Of a stretch of DNA of 64,000 bases, positions 43,286 to 53,707 are shown one piece after another. The position numbers and the translations under genes were made by a program. This DNA comes from Heliomicrobium undosum (GTDB taxonomy: Bacteria > Bacillota > Desulfitobacteriia > Heliobacteriales > Heliobacteriaceae). Under the pieces are notes generated by a model that did not search any database, had not been told where the DNA came from, and was given only the letters and a program-made list of their open reading frames with translations. The DNA is taken from the NCBI RefSeq assembly GCF_009877425.1, contig NZ_WXEY01000001.1, positions 186,001 through 250,000 of the forward strand, in the 5' to 3' direction. Every line of letters begins with the position of its first letter. The first letter of the stretch is position 1.

Positions 43286-44521
43286 TCAGTCCGTTGCGCC
43301 GGCGTACAATCGCCGGGCGCTATCCATCTCATTCTTTTTCGGCTCGATGCCGCTCCCTCGATGAGAATTTTCCTGCTCCTTATCTCCACCGTCGTTTTCG
43401 CCAGGAGAAGCAGGACGAAGCAAGAACCCTTTGTCTCGCAAAAAACGTTCCGGCTCCACCGCTGTAAAGACCGGGGGCATCCGCAATATCACCTGGGCCT
43501 CTCCAGCCGCGCCGGGGGTGATGACAACCCTGCCACCTTGCGCCTCGATGGCCAGGCGGGCCAGGTGTCCATCAGGAGATGCCGTCACATCCTTCGCTCC
43601 TCGCAGGTGACATTCGAGGGTGAGGGCATCCTCTCTTCCCTCTGCGCGCACTGCTCTTTCGGGCGCCAGGCTGACGCGGACATGGATCTGTCCTGTTGCA
43701 TCGGGACGACAGAGTCCCGCCAAAAGCCGGCATATCGCCTCAGTCAGGCGTTCCCCGTCTGCCCAGACCTTGATCGGCGCCTTCTCTTCGGGGACTTCTT
43801 GGATCACTACATAATCGGGAAAAAGATTGCGGAACCGTTCCAGCACCCCATCGACCAGGACGGAAACGTCCAGCCAGTCCGGGGGATTCCCGTCGACCCG
43901 CAACAGCCGGGCCGCCTCCCGGAGGTACTGCTGCTGGCGCTGCGCCTCGACGGCGATAATCCGCGTATGGTGAATGAGGTCGGTGCGGTAGCCGAACTCC
44001 TCTTCTACCACCTGAACGGCGCAGCGGATGACGCCGAGGGAGTGGTTAAGGGTCGGAACCAGTTCATCGAGCAGCCGGGCCGGTGCGGGGCATTGTCCGT
44101 GGCATGGCTTTTCGCCGAACATAAGACCGCACTCGTCACGGCGAGTGACCGAGCGTTTGGGCCTATCTTCTTCGTCGTCTTCCTCGTCATCTCCCTTGCC
44201 TTCTCTCTCTCCCCCCTTCTCGTCATCCCCCCGGCGTTCCCCCTCCCGATTGTCCTTCTTATCCCTGATGTCCCAGCCCTGCGCCTCAAGGTCTCCCTCG
44301 TCGTGACCATCCTCCTCACCTTCAAAACCCCTCTTTTTTCGCGCCACCCAGAAGCCAATCACCATAAAGACGGCCAGGAGCGCGGCCATCCATTCGCGAC
44401 CATCCAGCAACCCATTGAGGGAATCCCCAAGAGGAAAAAGAAACACCCCAACCAGGACCGCTGTCACGATGACAGCGGCCGTCAGGGTGATTGCCAGAAG
44501 CGATTTGCGCCGAGGGTTCAC
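43286..44521 (-). CDS. Degenerate membrane histidine-kinase-like protein
   Basis: The 411-residue protein has two N-terminal spans (about 8-28 and 38-58), a 70-residue Asp/Glu/Lys-rich linker, a helix pair with PTLNHSLGVIRCAVQ where the H box would be, and a C-terminal HATPase-like fold. The N box (TEAICRLLAGLCRP) lacks the key Asn and the G1 box DxGxG is not found, so ATP binding is doubtful. A CGLMFGEKPCHGQC segment before the H box could bind metal. The GTG at 44521 follows GCGAGGTGTTGCT. It lies between the MacB-like permease and the NtrC-like regulator genes. Confidence 0.72.
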   Translation of the reverse strand: MNPRRKSLLAITLTAAVIVTAVLVGVFLFPLGDSLNGLLDGREWMAALLAVFMVIGFWVARKKRGFEGEEDGHDEGDLEAQGWDIRDKKDNREGERRGDDEKGGEREGKGDDEEDDEEDRPKRSVTRRDECGLMFGEKPCHGQCPAPARLLDELVPTLNHSLGVIRCAVQVVEEEFGYRTDLIHHTRIIAVEAQRQQQYLREAARLLRVDGNPPDWLDVSVLVDGVLERFRNLFPDYVVIQEVPEEKAPIKVWADGERLTEAICRLLAGLCRPDATGQIHVRVSLAPERAVRAEGREDALTLECHLRGAKDVTASPDGHLARLAIEAQGGRVVITPGAAGEAQVILRMPPVFTAVEPERFLRDKGFLLRPASPGENDGGDKEQENSHRGSGIEPKKNEMDSARRLYAGATD

Positions 44522-44540
44522 AGCAACACCTCGCTTTCGC

Positions 44541-45742
44541 TTATTCGAATCGCAGCGCCTCGATCGGGTCCAGGGCCGAAGCCCGGTTGGCGGGATAGAG
44601 GCCGAAGAAGATGCCGATGGCCGCCGAAAAACAGAAGGCCAGCGCCATCGCCTCCCAGGAGATCTGGATCTGCCAGTTTCCCAACGCGCCGAGCAGGCTG
44701 GAGAGGCCGACGCCGGTGAGGATGCCGAGCACGCCGCCACAACTGGAGATGACCGTTGACTCGATGAGAAACTGGGTCAGGATGTCGAACCGCTTCGCCC
44801 CGAGCGCCTTGCGGATACCGATCTCCCGAGTCCGCTCCGTCACGGAGACGAGCATGATGTTCATGATGCCGATGCCGCCGACGAGCAGGGAGATGCCCGT
44901 GATCCCAACTAAAAGCGCCGTGAGCGTGTCCGTCGTTCCCTGCACCGTCGTGAGAACATCCTGCTGGTTGCGCAGGACAAACTTGCTCGCGCTGCCCATC
45001 TTGTGGGTGAGGATCCGCTCCACTTGGGTCTGGGCATCGTTGATCACGTCTTCCCCGGCTGCCTGTATGACGATGGTTCGCAGGCTTTTGCCGCCGAAGA
45101 GGCGCTTCATCCCCGTCGTCAGGGGGACAAAGACCTGGTCGCCCACATCGCTGGCGCCGGCAATCTTGTTTTCCATGACGCCGATGACGGTAAAGTCGGT
45201 CATGTTGATGCGGATCGTCTTGCCCACGGGATTGGCGGCGCCGAAGAGATCGGCGGCGGCCGTGGCGCCGAGGACGGCGACGCGGGACATATTGTCCATG
45301 TCATAGTCGCTGATGAAGCGGCCCTGGGCGACAAAAAAGTTCCGCACACTACTGTATTCAGGGGTCGTCCCGGTTATGTTCGTCGTCGTGTTCTCCCGGT
45401 CGTTGCGGACGACCATCTGGCGGCCCGCTTCCGGCACCACCTCGGCGATGAGTTCCCCCCGCGCCGATTGCAGCAGTTCATACTCGTCCAGGGTCAAGAG
45501 GCTCACGCTCCCGCGGGCCTGCCGGGACACGCCGGGGATCGGCGCCGTGCGCCCCGGGGTCACGTAGAGCAGGTTCGATCCGAGAGCGCCGATCTGGTCG
45601 GTGACGCTCTTGTTGGCCCCCTTGCCGATGGACACCATGGCGACGACGGCGGCCACCCCGATGATGATGCCAAGCATCGTCAAGAGGGAACGGAGCTTGT
45701 TCTCTAGGAGGCTCGACAGGGCCATGCGGATGGTGTCGCCGA

Positions 45743-45746
<4 letters not shown>
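44541..45746 (-). CDS. MacB-like ABC exporter permease
   Basis: The 401-residue permease has an N-terminal span ([24 protein letters not shown]), a large extracytoplasmic domain and three C-terminal spans with [18 protein letters not shown], the FtsX/MacB signature. It ends with [15 protein letters not shown] as usual. It overlaps the ATPase gene by four bases. With the upstream membrane-fusion protein it makes a MacA-MacB type system, which in Gram-positive bacteria exports peptides or lipophilic compounds. Confidence 0.93.
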
Positions 45747-46555
<809 letters not shown>

Positions 46556-46574
46556 GCCCAGCAGCCCCCTTCCC

Positions 46575-47957
46575 TTAGCGCCGCTGGCCCGAAGATTGCC
46601 CGAAACCGCCGCCCGACTGCCCGCCACCGGCGCCTGTGCCCGCACGCGAGCCGCCGCCTGCCCCCCCGATGGACTGGAGGGGATTGCCGCCGGTCGTCGT
46701 CGTCCGCCGCGCCGTGCTGACGATGGCGATGCGGTCGCCTTCGGCGAGCCCTTCGACCACCTCCACCATGGTGTCATCGCGTAGCCCCGTCTTGATCCGC
46801 TTGAAGGTGGGCCGACCCCCCTCTTCGGCGGCGGGGATCATCACCCCGGCAGTTCCCTCCCGTTCGATCAACGCCTCCAGGGGAATGGCCGCCACGTCCT
46901 GCTTCTGGTTGATGACGATTTCGACGGACATGGTCATGCCGGAGCGGAGTTGGCCTTCCAGGTTGTCCACCTCCACCAGCACCTGGTAGTTGACCACGTT
47001 GTCGATGGTCTTCGGGTTCTGGCCGATCTGGGTGACCTTCCCCTTAAAGACGCGACCGCCTAGGGCGTCGACCTTGACATTGGCCGCCATGCCCAGTTTC
47101 ACCTTGGGCACGTCGATTTCATTGACATAAAAATTGCCGCGCATCACCTTCAGGTTGGCCACGGTGGCGACGACGGTGTTGTTGGCGACGCTGTCGTCGT
47201 TTTTCATGGTCAAGGACAGGATCGTGCCATCGACGGGGGCGGCGATCCGGGCGTCGTTCTGGTTCTGAAGGGCTTGATCACGGGAGATGCGCGCCTCTTC
47301 CACCTTGGCTTCGGCGATGGTCACGTCGGTCGGCTCGGGCTGGCGCTTGAGTTGGGCCAGCTTCAACTGAGCCGACTGGAACGTCTGTTCGTCGAGGGCG
47401 GCCTGGTCCTGGGCTTTTTCCAGGTCAGCCAGGGGGATGGCGCCGTTTTCATAGAGGCGCTGGTTCTTCTCCAGATCCGATTGGGACCGGGCCAGGTTGA
47501 TCTCGGCCTGGCGCAATGCCACCTCCTGCTGGGCGATCTCCTCCGCCGTCGTTCCCTGCCGCGTCTTCTCCAGGCTGGCCTGGGCCGATTTAAGCGTCAC
47601 CACCGCCCTGGCCGCCTCCGCGTTCAGGCTTTCCGAGGCCAGCACCGCCAGCACCTGTCCGGCCTTGACCTCTTCCGTCTCCTTAACGGCAAGGCCGGTG
47701 ACGGTTCCCTCAGTCTTCGCTTTGATCTCATATGTAGCCAGCGGTTCCAGCACACCGAGGGCGGTCACCTTTTCGGTGATCGTCGCTTTTTTGACCGTTA
47801 TTTCCCGGGTGACGCCGCCCTGCAACCGCTGGGCCTCCAGCGCCTGGCCGCTTCGCCAGGCGTAGAGCCCATACCCGCCTCCGCCGGCAAGCGTTAGCGC
47901 CACGGCCCAGGCGATCAGCTTTTTGTTTCCTTTCAACCACTGCATCGGCTCTGTCAC
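46575..47957 (-). CDS. MacA/HlyD-type membrane fusion protein
   Basis: The 460-residue protein has one N-terminal span ([21 protein letters not shown]), a lipoyl/biotinyl-like half ([19 protein letters not shown]), a long coiled-coil hairpin (about 100-220), the second half-motif ([14 protein letters not shown]), a beta-barrel and a Gly/Ser/Thr-rich tail from about residue 425. It bridges the MacB-like permease to the outside. The GTG at 47957 follows GGCAAGGAGTTGAAGCAA; an ATG nine codons earlier has no site. It is the first gene of a five-gene operon. Confidence 0.9.
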   Translation of the reverse strand: MTEPMQWLKGNKKLIAWAVALTLAGGGGYGLYAWRSGQALEAQRLQGGVTREITVKKATITEKVTALGVLEPLATYEIKAKTEGTVTGLAVKETEEVKAGQVLAVLASESLNAEAARAVVTLKSAQASLEKTRQGTTAEEIAQQEVALRQAEINLARSQSDLEKNQRLYENGAIPLADLEKAQDQAALDEQTFQSAQLKLAQLKRQPEPTDVTIAEAKVEEARISRDQALQNQNDARIAAPVDGTILSLTMKNDDSVANNTVVATVANLKVMRGNFYVNEIDVPKVKLGMAANVKVDALGGRVFKGKVTQIGQNPKTIDNVVNYQVLVEVDNLEGQLRSGMTMSVEIVINQKQDVAAIPLEALIEREGTAGVMIPAAEEGGRPTFKRIKTGLRDDTMVEVVEGLAEGDRIAIVSTARRTTTTGGNPLQSIGGAGGGSRAGTGAGGGQSGGGFGQSSGQRR

Positions 47958-48185
47958 TTGCTTCAACTCCTTGCCGAAGATCATGAATGATGTTTCTGAA
48001 AATCGTCTGAAAATGCTGTTAAACCGAGTGAAAAAAGGTTTTTACGCAAGAAGACATTGAGATTTTACTATATTTGCAAAAAAGACTTAAAACTACATTT
48101 ACTGGGCCTTAACATAAAACCATTTGACCTTGGTGTATAATCACTCGTGGAAGGGTTGATTACATTTTGAGGAAGTGCATTAAGA

Positions 48186-48479
48186 ATGAACCAAACGGTG
48201 CATCATTGGCTTCTGTTGCGCTCCTCGACTGAGCCAGGCATGTACTCGATACTTGATTTCGGACCATCAGAAATTGACATTCGACGGGCGCGCCGGGATT
48301 ATCTCGAGTTGGACATTTACCCGAAGAGTGCCTTGGTCCTGATCCAGGCAAAAAGTTCGACGGAGGCCTTGAAAAAAGCGCGCGCTGCGGAACGACCGAA
48401 GACATGGAGCAGAAGCGAAAAAGCGGCACAGACCCCGAACAGGCCGAGCGCCCCCTACGCCAAAAACGATTCTGCTTAA
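48186..48479 (+). CDS. Hypothetical protein
   Basis: The 97-residue product has an alpha/beta-like N-terminal half (HHWLLLRSSTEPGMYSILDF) and a basic, Ala-rich disordered tail. A GAGGAAG site lies 12 bases before the ATG and a good terminator follows the stop. It is divergent from the MacA-MacB operon. No family is recognised. Confidence 0.55.
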   Translation: MNQTVHHWLLLRSSTEPGMYSILDFGPSEIDIRRARRDYLELDIYPKSALVLIQAKSSTEALKKARAAERPKTWSRSEKAAQTPNRPSAPYAKNDSA

Positions 48480-48494
48480 TATGGAAGGCATAAG

Positions 48495-48535
48495 AAGACC
48501 CAGCCGATTCGATCGTTCGGCTGGGTCTTTCTTTT
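48495..48535. terminator. Bidirectional Rho-independent terminator
   Basis: GACCCAGCCGA pairs with TCGGCTGGGTC, followed by T-rich sequence on the plus strand, between convergent genes. Confidence 0.85.
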
Positions 48536-48551
48536 CTATCATTCTATCTTT

Positions 48552-48884
48552 CTACTCCCATGTGGCCCACGCATCGGGACAATAGCCGACCGTCGCCTGC
48601 CGTCCGTTGCGGACGATAGGCGTCTTGAACAGCAGGGGGTTTTCCATCAGCACCTCTTCCACGTCATGGACGAGGTATTTGAGGTTTCGCTTGGCATACT
48701 CCTTGCCCGCTTTGTCGATCAGGTTGTCGAGGCCGACGGCGGCCTTGACGCTAGCGAACTCACCTTTGCTAAGCCCTTTGACGGCCAGGTCGATGAACTG
48801 GAACTTGATGCGGCGTTCTTTGAAGTAACGCTCGGCTTTGCGGGTGTCTTGGCACTTTTTTGTACCCCAGATCTGGATGTTCAT
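48552..48884 (-). CDS. ArsC/Spx-family (YffB-like) protein
   Basis: The 110-residue protein has the thioredoxin-like ArsC fold: IQIWGTKKCQDTRKAERYFK with the single active-site cysteine, then FIDLAVKGLSKGEF and LLFKTPIVRNGRQATVGY. The end KTPIVRNG is typical. Members include arsenate reductase and the Spx transcription regulators; the absence of CxxC argues against classic Spx. The ATG at 48884 follows ACTGGGGTGCAACAC; an ATG ten codons upstream has no site. No arsenic genes are nearby. Confidence 0.87.
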   Translation of the reverse strand: MNIQIWGTKKCQDTRKAERYFKERRIKFQFIDLAVKGLSKGEFASVKAAVGLDNLIDKAGKEYAKRNLKYLVHDVEEVLMENPLLFKTPIVRNGRQATVGYCPDAWATWE

Positions 48885-49228
48885 GTGTTGCACCCCAGTC
48901 AGATATGTGATCATTACTTGTTAATTTGGTATCTTTATCGCAAGTGAAAGCTGCTAAGACTGATATGCATTATAACTTTTTGTAGCAATTTTTCCAACAG
49001 ACAACTGTCGAGAGCACCCGAATCGCCTGTATCGGGATACGAATTATTCAAAGACCTGGCGCCCCGGCCCTCGCGGCGAAAGGCCGGTTGGTACAGCCAC
49101 CCCCCGTTCAGGACTTTCATCTCAGATCATCGCCCATGCCGGACGCGCCGAAAAAAAGCCACAGCGCAACACATCTTCGCGCTGTGGCCTCCGCATATTC
49201 CCGGTTATGTATTAAATCATGCTTTATT
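48885..49228. other. Intergenic stretch
   Basis: Apart from the terminator at 49151-49190, these 344 bases show no gene. A 61-codon minus-strand frame (48935-49120) has no ribosome site. Confidence 0.45.
49151..49190 (-). terminator. Terminator of the radical SAM peptide operon
   Basis: The minus strand forms GCCACAGCGC paired with GCGCTGTGGC, followed by seven T, 40 bases past the precursor stop. Confidence 0.88.
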
Positions 49229-49855
49229 TTACAGGATGATCGGACAGACAGGGATGTCGACGGCGCAGGGACCGACGTTGACATTGGCCGGGCAAAGGTC
49301 GGCGCCGCAGGCATGGCCGACACAACCGTCAGCCGCGCAAGGCACGTTGAGGCCACAGCCGCCATCGGCGGCGCAGCCGCGGGCCGCGCAACCGCCGTCG
49401 GCCGCACAGCCACCGTAGCCGCCACAGCCATCAGCCGCACAACCCGATTTGGCCGCACATCCGCCGGCAGCGGCGCATCCATCTGCTGCACAACCGCCGT
49501 CAGCGGCACAACCGCCGTAGGCTGCGCAGTCACTGGCAACAGCATCGCTTTCCGGAGCAGGGGCCATCGTAGCAGCCACATACTTCGCGCCGCTCGGGGG
49601 CAGCGCCTGCAGTTTCAGTTCACCATTTTCAATGGTCATGGACACGCCTTTCAGGAAATTGATCAACGCCTTCAGATCGTTGAATTTGTTGAGGTCATCA
49701 GGGACGGCGAGCGTTTTCCCATCCGATTCGGCCGTCGTTCCGTCCGGTGAAACATGGAATAGGACCAACTGCTTATCGGTCGTGAATCCCCTGACCACCG
49801 AATCGACCTTGCTCTCGGGATAACCGTTGAAGGCGATGTTGACGAAGTTCTTCAT
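49229..49855 (-). CDS. Cysteine-rich RiPP precursor peptide (radical SAM target)
   Basis: The 208-residue product has a cysteine-free leader-like part (1-109, starting MKNFVNIAFNGYPESK, with a hydrophobic beta/alpha pattern) and a core of about 100 residues with 17 cysteines. The core is built from units CAADGG, CAADG, CAAAGG, CAAKSG, CGGYGG and CAARG, then diverges and ends with CAVDIPVCPIIL. Cysteines lie five or six residues apart. The ATG at 49855 follows AGAAGGAGGAATGCCCGGT. Two radical SAM enzymes are encoded directly upstream on the same strand. Thioether (ranthipeptide-like) links to Asp or Ala in the CAAD repeats are likely by analogy, but not proven. Confidence 0.85.
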   Translation of the reverse strand: MKNFVNIAFNGYPESKVDSVVRGFTTDKQLVLFHVSPDGTTAESDGKTLAVPDDLNKFNDLKALINFLKGVSMTIENGELKLQALPPSGAKYVAATMAPAPESDAVASDCAAYGGCAADGGCAADGCAAAGGCAAKSGCAADGCGGYGGCAADGGCAARGCAADGGCGLNVPCAADGCVGHACGADLCPANVNVGPCAVDIPVCPIIL

Positions 49856-49941
49856 ACCGGGCATTCCTCCTTCTCATCTTTCATTGCATGCCTACGAACC
49901 ATCCACCCTGTCGCACATGTTTTTCGTTGTGACCTGTGCGA

Positions 49942-51339
49942 CTAACTCGCCTGTTCACCTCCTTTCATTTCGTTCATCAGCAACAACTTAGCAATGGCGG
50001 CATCCTTGGATGCGACATAATAGAGGAGCTTGTCTTTGATGTTGTATTTCAAGGCGGGACAGGGTGTACTGAACTCGCCGTGAAACTCTGTATTGTAGAT
50101 AAAGCGATAGGCGCAGTACCCGGCGCAGTTGGGCAAAATGGCGCAGTTGCGGCATTCCTCCTGCTCAAAGGGGCTCCAACTGGACCACTTCGCCTCCAAG
50201 GGATTTTTGGTCAGATCGTCCCCGTTCCCGAGCAGGCCGATCTGCTTTGTCCCGTCTGAAACGGTCTCCCAGCAGCGATGGAGGTCGCCGTTGGGCAGGA
50301 TGACGAGACCGTTCGGCCGAGTCGCCGTACAGATGCCGACGTTCCGGTAAGGAAGGCCGATGTCGCACAACCCCTTGGCGACGGCGTACTTGTACAGGTC
50401 AAATTCATGAGCGGCAAAGACCCTCATCTGAATCACGTCATCGACAATTTTGCCGCAGGCGCGGGTGGACGCTTCGATCGGCGAGAAGTACACCGACAAC
50501 CGGCCTGTGTGCCCCAGGCCCTGCTCGGCTAGGTCATCGAGCAGCCCATAGATGGAGTCGAGGTTTTTCCTGTCCATGTTGATCCGGATGATGGTTTTCA
50601 GCGGATACTTGTGGATGTACCCCTTGATGTTGTCGATGATTTTTCGATAGGTGCCCGTCCCGGTTGTCTTGAGGAATCGTGACCGGTCATGGAGCGGCTC
50701 GGCGCCGTCGAGGGTGATCTGGATCGTCCGCACCTTCCGCAGGTACAGTTCGGCCACGACCTCATCGGTCAGCAGGTAGCCGTTGGTGATCATCGAGGCG
50801 AAATAGGCGATCCCCCGGGTGTCACAGTAGGGGATGATGCGGTTGGAAAGCTTTTTGATGATGTTGAGCCCGATCAAGGGCTCGCCGCCGAACCAGGTGA
50901 TGTTCAGGCTCTTGATGGTCTCGGCCTTTTTCTCGAGCAACCGAAAAATGGAGTGTTGAATGTTCTCAGGCATCAAGACGGTCGACTTCTCATCCCCTTC
51001 AAAACAATAGGCGCAGCCAAAATTGCAGTTCAATGTCGGCAAGATGGTCAACCCCATGTTGTCGGTCCGCTGTCTCTCCTTCAGGTACTGTTTCTTGAAG
51101 ACCTCCAGTTCATCGATATCGGACGGCACCAGGAAGTTATTCACCAGCAGGTGGTCAATGGTGTTCCGATCCTCCTTCGGTATGGGCCCTGTTGCGGCGT
51201 TGCGCACCCGCTCATAGACGTCCGTCTCGTCGCCGTTGAGCAAGGAAAACCCTTGGGAGAGACTGTTATAGATCAGCCTGTTGTCGTCATCGATGTTTAC
51301 GACCGTGTTGAATCTGGACGCCTTGTAATGTTCGTACAT
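49942..51339 (-). CDS. Radical SAM/SPASM peptide maturase
   Basis: The 465-residue enzyme has an N-terminal precursor-binding-like part (about 1-90), the radical SAM motif C105-N-F-G-C109-A-Y-C112, WFGGEPLIG, and a C-terminal SPASM region with CWE, CRNCAILPNCAGYCAY and a final Cys for auxiliary 4Fe-4S clusters. SPASM enzymes form thioether or carbon-carbon links in ribosomal peptides. The ATG at 51339 follows ATGGAGGAATCGTAC; an ATG five codons earlier lacks a site. It lies 86 bases before the Cys-rich precursor gene. Confidence 0.93.
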   Translation of the reverse strand: MYEHYKASRFNTVVNIDDDNRLIYNSLSQGFSLLNGDETDVYERVRNAATGPIPKEDRNTIDHLLVNNFLVPSDIDELEVFKKQYLKERQRTDNMGLTILPTLNCNFGCAYCFEGDEKSTVLMPENIQHSIFRLLEKKAETIKSLNITWFGGEPLIGLNIIKKLSNRIIPYCDTRGIAYFASMITNGYLLTDEVVAELYLRKVRTIQITLDGAEPLHDRSRFLKTTGTGTYRKIIDNIKGYIHKYPLKTIIRINMDRKNLDSIYGLLDDLAEQGLGHTGRLSVYFSPIEASTRACGKIVDDVIQMRVFAAHEFDLYKYAVAKGLCDIGLPYRNVGICTATRPNGLVILPNGDLHRCWETVSDGTKQIGLLGNGDDLTKNPLEAKWSSWSPFEQEECRNCAILPNCAGYCAYRFIYNTEFHGEFSTPCPALKYNIKDKLLYYVASKDAAIAKLLLMNEMKGGEQAS

Positions 51340-51432
51340 GTACGATTCCTCCATGTTTTTTGTTTCGCCCGGTTTGCTTGACGAAAGGATGTTTTAAAAA
51401 CCAACGAAATCATCGTCAACCACGAAAAATGG

Positions 51433-53526
51433 CTAATGAATCTCCTCAAACAGGTGGTATAGCTTGGCGTGGACGATGTTTTTTAGGGTCTGATGGGGGA
51501 TACGACTTTGGATATCCTTGAGATTGACGGCAAGGGATAAAAACTTGTCTTCTTCCCGGATCATCAGCTTTTTCAACAGGAGTTCATCGAGGGTCTTGAT
51601 GATCATGGCGTCGCCCCCATCTCCGCTGTTGCAGTCCGCCCTCACCGCTTCCATAATGCTGCTGAGCGGTTTGATCTGGTCGCAGTGCCGGTAGATGTCG
51701 GCCACCATCCCCCGCAGAATGGTGCTTTTGAACTGTCCGAACCTGGAATCGTAAACCTTCACATACCCGGCCCCTGCTTCATAGGCGAGGACAGGCCGGC
51801 TGCTCCCTCCGAAGAGAATGTTCCACTCCTTGATCGAGTCCGTGATCCGGTTTAAATAGTCGAAATCGTCCGGCATCTCAGCGCAATCGAAGGCGTAATT
51901 TGTGGCGATCTCTTCGATATTCAACTCATCCATGGGATAGATCAACCTGTATTGCTCCATCGGTCGGATGTTGGTGATGTTGCACCGGTCGGCTTCCAGG
52001 AAGTATCGGCTGAACCGTTGCAGGATCATCGGTTTCGGCGGGTAGAGCGGCGGCGTCAGGTGATAGATCAGCGGAAATAGGTTGAGCAGGTCATAGTAGG
52101 AATCGGGCTTTTCATTGGGAAAACCGAAGAGAAAATTATAGGAGACCTGGATGTCCAAGGCGTAGCAGTTCTTGATAAACTGCACGTTCTTGACTTTGGT
52201 CGAGCCTTTGTCGATCAGCTTCAACACGTCGGTGCTGAAACTCTCGATGCCGGCTTGTACCCGTTTGACCCCTGCTTTGGCCAATGATTCGAGCTGCTCC
52301 TTGGTCAGGTTGGGTTTTACCTCCCAAAAGAGTTCCAGGTCCAGCTTGTCTTCCGGCAGTGCCTTGAGCAGCGGCGCGAAGGAGGGATAGCGCAGGATGT
52401 TGTCGACGCAGATGAGGCTGTTTCTTTCATACCGTTTCGCTAAGGCGCAGAGGTCTTCATAGACTGTCTCCCACTGCTTGCACCGGAAGTGCAGGTGCTC
52501 TCCGTTGAGGCTGCAAAACTTGCACTGGACGCGCTCTCCCCACCAACACCCACGGGCTGTTTCGAAGAGGAGCGTGTCCTGTTTCAGTTTTTTGCCAGTG
52601 GTCTTTTCGATCGACTGGATCTGTCTGAAGTAATCATCGTAGTCGGGAAGGGGCACCTCGTCCATTGGGATCAGTGGCTGCGGTGGGGTCTTGATGATCG
52701 CGAGGCTGCCATCGTCATTACCGGGGCCGCTCCCCTCGCCCCCGCCACAGTTGTCCATGCTGCTGCCGCCTCGATAACCGTAGTGACGGTAAAGGATACC
52801 TTTTAGGTCATGCCCGCCGCCGAGCCGGTAGTCGTTGTTCCGAAGATGCTCAACGATTTGAAGTAGCGCTCTTTCCCCTTCGCCATAGACAATGTAGTCG
52901 ATCCAGGGGAACACACGCAGGTATTCCATCCCCATATCGCCGCTGACGGCATTCCCCCCGAGGATGATGATCTTATCCTTGTATTTCTTTTTGATGATCC
53001 GAGCGAGGCTCAGCGCCGGCGCCGTCTGGCTGAAAGAACAGGTGAAACCGATGATGTCGTACTCGACAAAAGGGATGCTGTTCAGTAGTTGATAAAAGAA
53101 ATCGGGGATGATCTCGTTCTTGATCTGCCGGCAGACCTTGACCAGTTCATCTTCGATGAACTTCTCATTGACCGCCTGCACATTGCCAAGCGGCGTCGGC
53201 TGATACTGATCGGTGAGAAAAGGGTTGGCGTTTTTCAGCGTGATCAGTTCTTTGATGTCCCTTTCCTGTGATTGCTGAAGTTCTTTGCCCAGGGACGTAT
53301 CGGTGATGAGGAATTCGTTAAACAGCCATTCTAAGAGGTAGGCGTAACGCGAGCTGATGGATAGCTTGGCGTACAAATCGATGCCGATCCTGTTTGCGAA
53401 AACCAAGTTCTGATAGGACACATCCGTTACAATCCCGTTCCTGGATAGGTAACTTTTTAATATACCTAACTGTATAGAGGGAAAATCGATCTTCCCCCAG
53501 GGCATATTGACGAGCAGCAGTTTCAT
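51433..53526 (-). CDS. B12-binding radical SAM RiPP maturase (rSAM_ocin_1-like)
   Basis: The 697-residue protein has a B12-binding-like domain (about 100-250; IIGFTCSFSQTAPALSLARII, IIILGGNAVSG, VYGEGERALL), then the radical SAM motif E-T-A-R-G-C327-WWGERVQ-C335-KF-C338, the CX7CX2C pattern of RiPP maturation radical SAM protein 1, and a C-terminal winged-helix-like end. A Gly/Asp-rich loop (SSMDNCGGGEGSGPGNDDGS) is inserted at about 255-275. Relatives act on Nif11- or NHLP-type leaders, often as methylases. It is the first gene of the operon, started at an ATG after GAGGTGTCGCA. Confidence 0.92.
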   Translation of the reverse strand: MKLLLVNMPWGKIDFPSIQLGILKSYLSRNGIVTDVSYQNLVFANRIGIDLYAKLSISSRYAYLLEWLFNEFLITDTSLGKELQQSQERDIKELITLKNANPFLTDQYQPTPLGNVQAVNEKFIEDELVKVCRQIKNEIIPDFFYQLLNSIPFVEYDIIGFTCSFSQTAPALSLARIIKKKYKDKIIILGGNAVSGDMGMEYLRVFPWIDYIVYGEGERALLQIVEHLRNNDYRLGGGHDLKGILYRHYGYRGGSSMDNCGGGEGSGPGNDDGSLAIIKTPPQPLIPMDEVPLPDYDDYFRQIQSIEKTTGKKLKQDTLLFETARGCWWGERVQCKFCSLNGEHLHFRCKQWETVYEDLCALAKRYERNSLICVDNILRYPSFAPLLKALPEDKLDLELFWEVKPNLTKEQLESLAKAGVKRVQAGIESFSTDVLKLIDKGSTKVKNVQFIKNCYALDIQVSYNFLFGFPNEKPDSYYDLLNLFPLIYHLTPPLYPPKPMILQRFSRYFLEADRCNITNIRPMEQYRLIYPMDELNIEEIATNYAFDCAEMPDDFDYLNRITDSIKEWNILFGGSSRPVLAYEAGAGYVKVYDSRFGQFKSTILRGMVADIYRHCDQIKPLSSIMEAVRADCNSGDGGDAMIIKTLDELLLKKLMIREEDKFLSLAVNLKDIQSRIPHQTLKNIVHAKLYHLFEEIH

Positions 53527-53625
53527 TGCGACACCTCGAAATCTTTATCATTCGATCCGTTTCATTCTTTTTATGTAATGATTCAAACGAATATATGTTT
53601 ATTTGTTCCTGTGTAATTTATTCTA

Positions 53626-53654
53626 ATGGTACGTCACCCTATGCCCGCTGACAA
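53626..53654 (-). promoter_or_regulatory. Putative promoter of the radical SAM peptide operon
   Basis: TTGTCA (53649-53654), 17 bases, TACCAT (53626-53631) on the minus strand, about 100 bases ahead of the first gene. Confidence 0.4.
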
Positions 53655-53707
53655 CTTCTATTGGGAGCGGTGCTCGGGGCAATAAGGTTTCGTTTTCAAG
53701 CACAATG

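Noticed and set aside
48935-49120. A 61-codon minus-strand frame between the ArsC-like gene and the Cys-rich precursor
   Set aside because: No ribosome site and no recognisable motif; the only supported element here is the terminator.
49236-49750. Long plus-strand reading frames opposite the Cys-rich precursor
   Set aside because: They mirror the GC-rich repeats of the real minus-strand gene and have no ribosome site.
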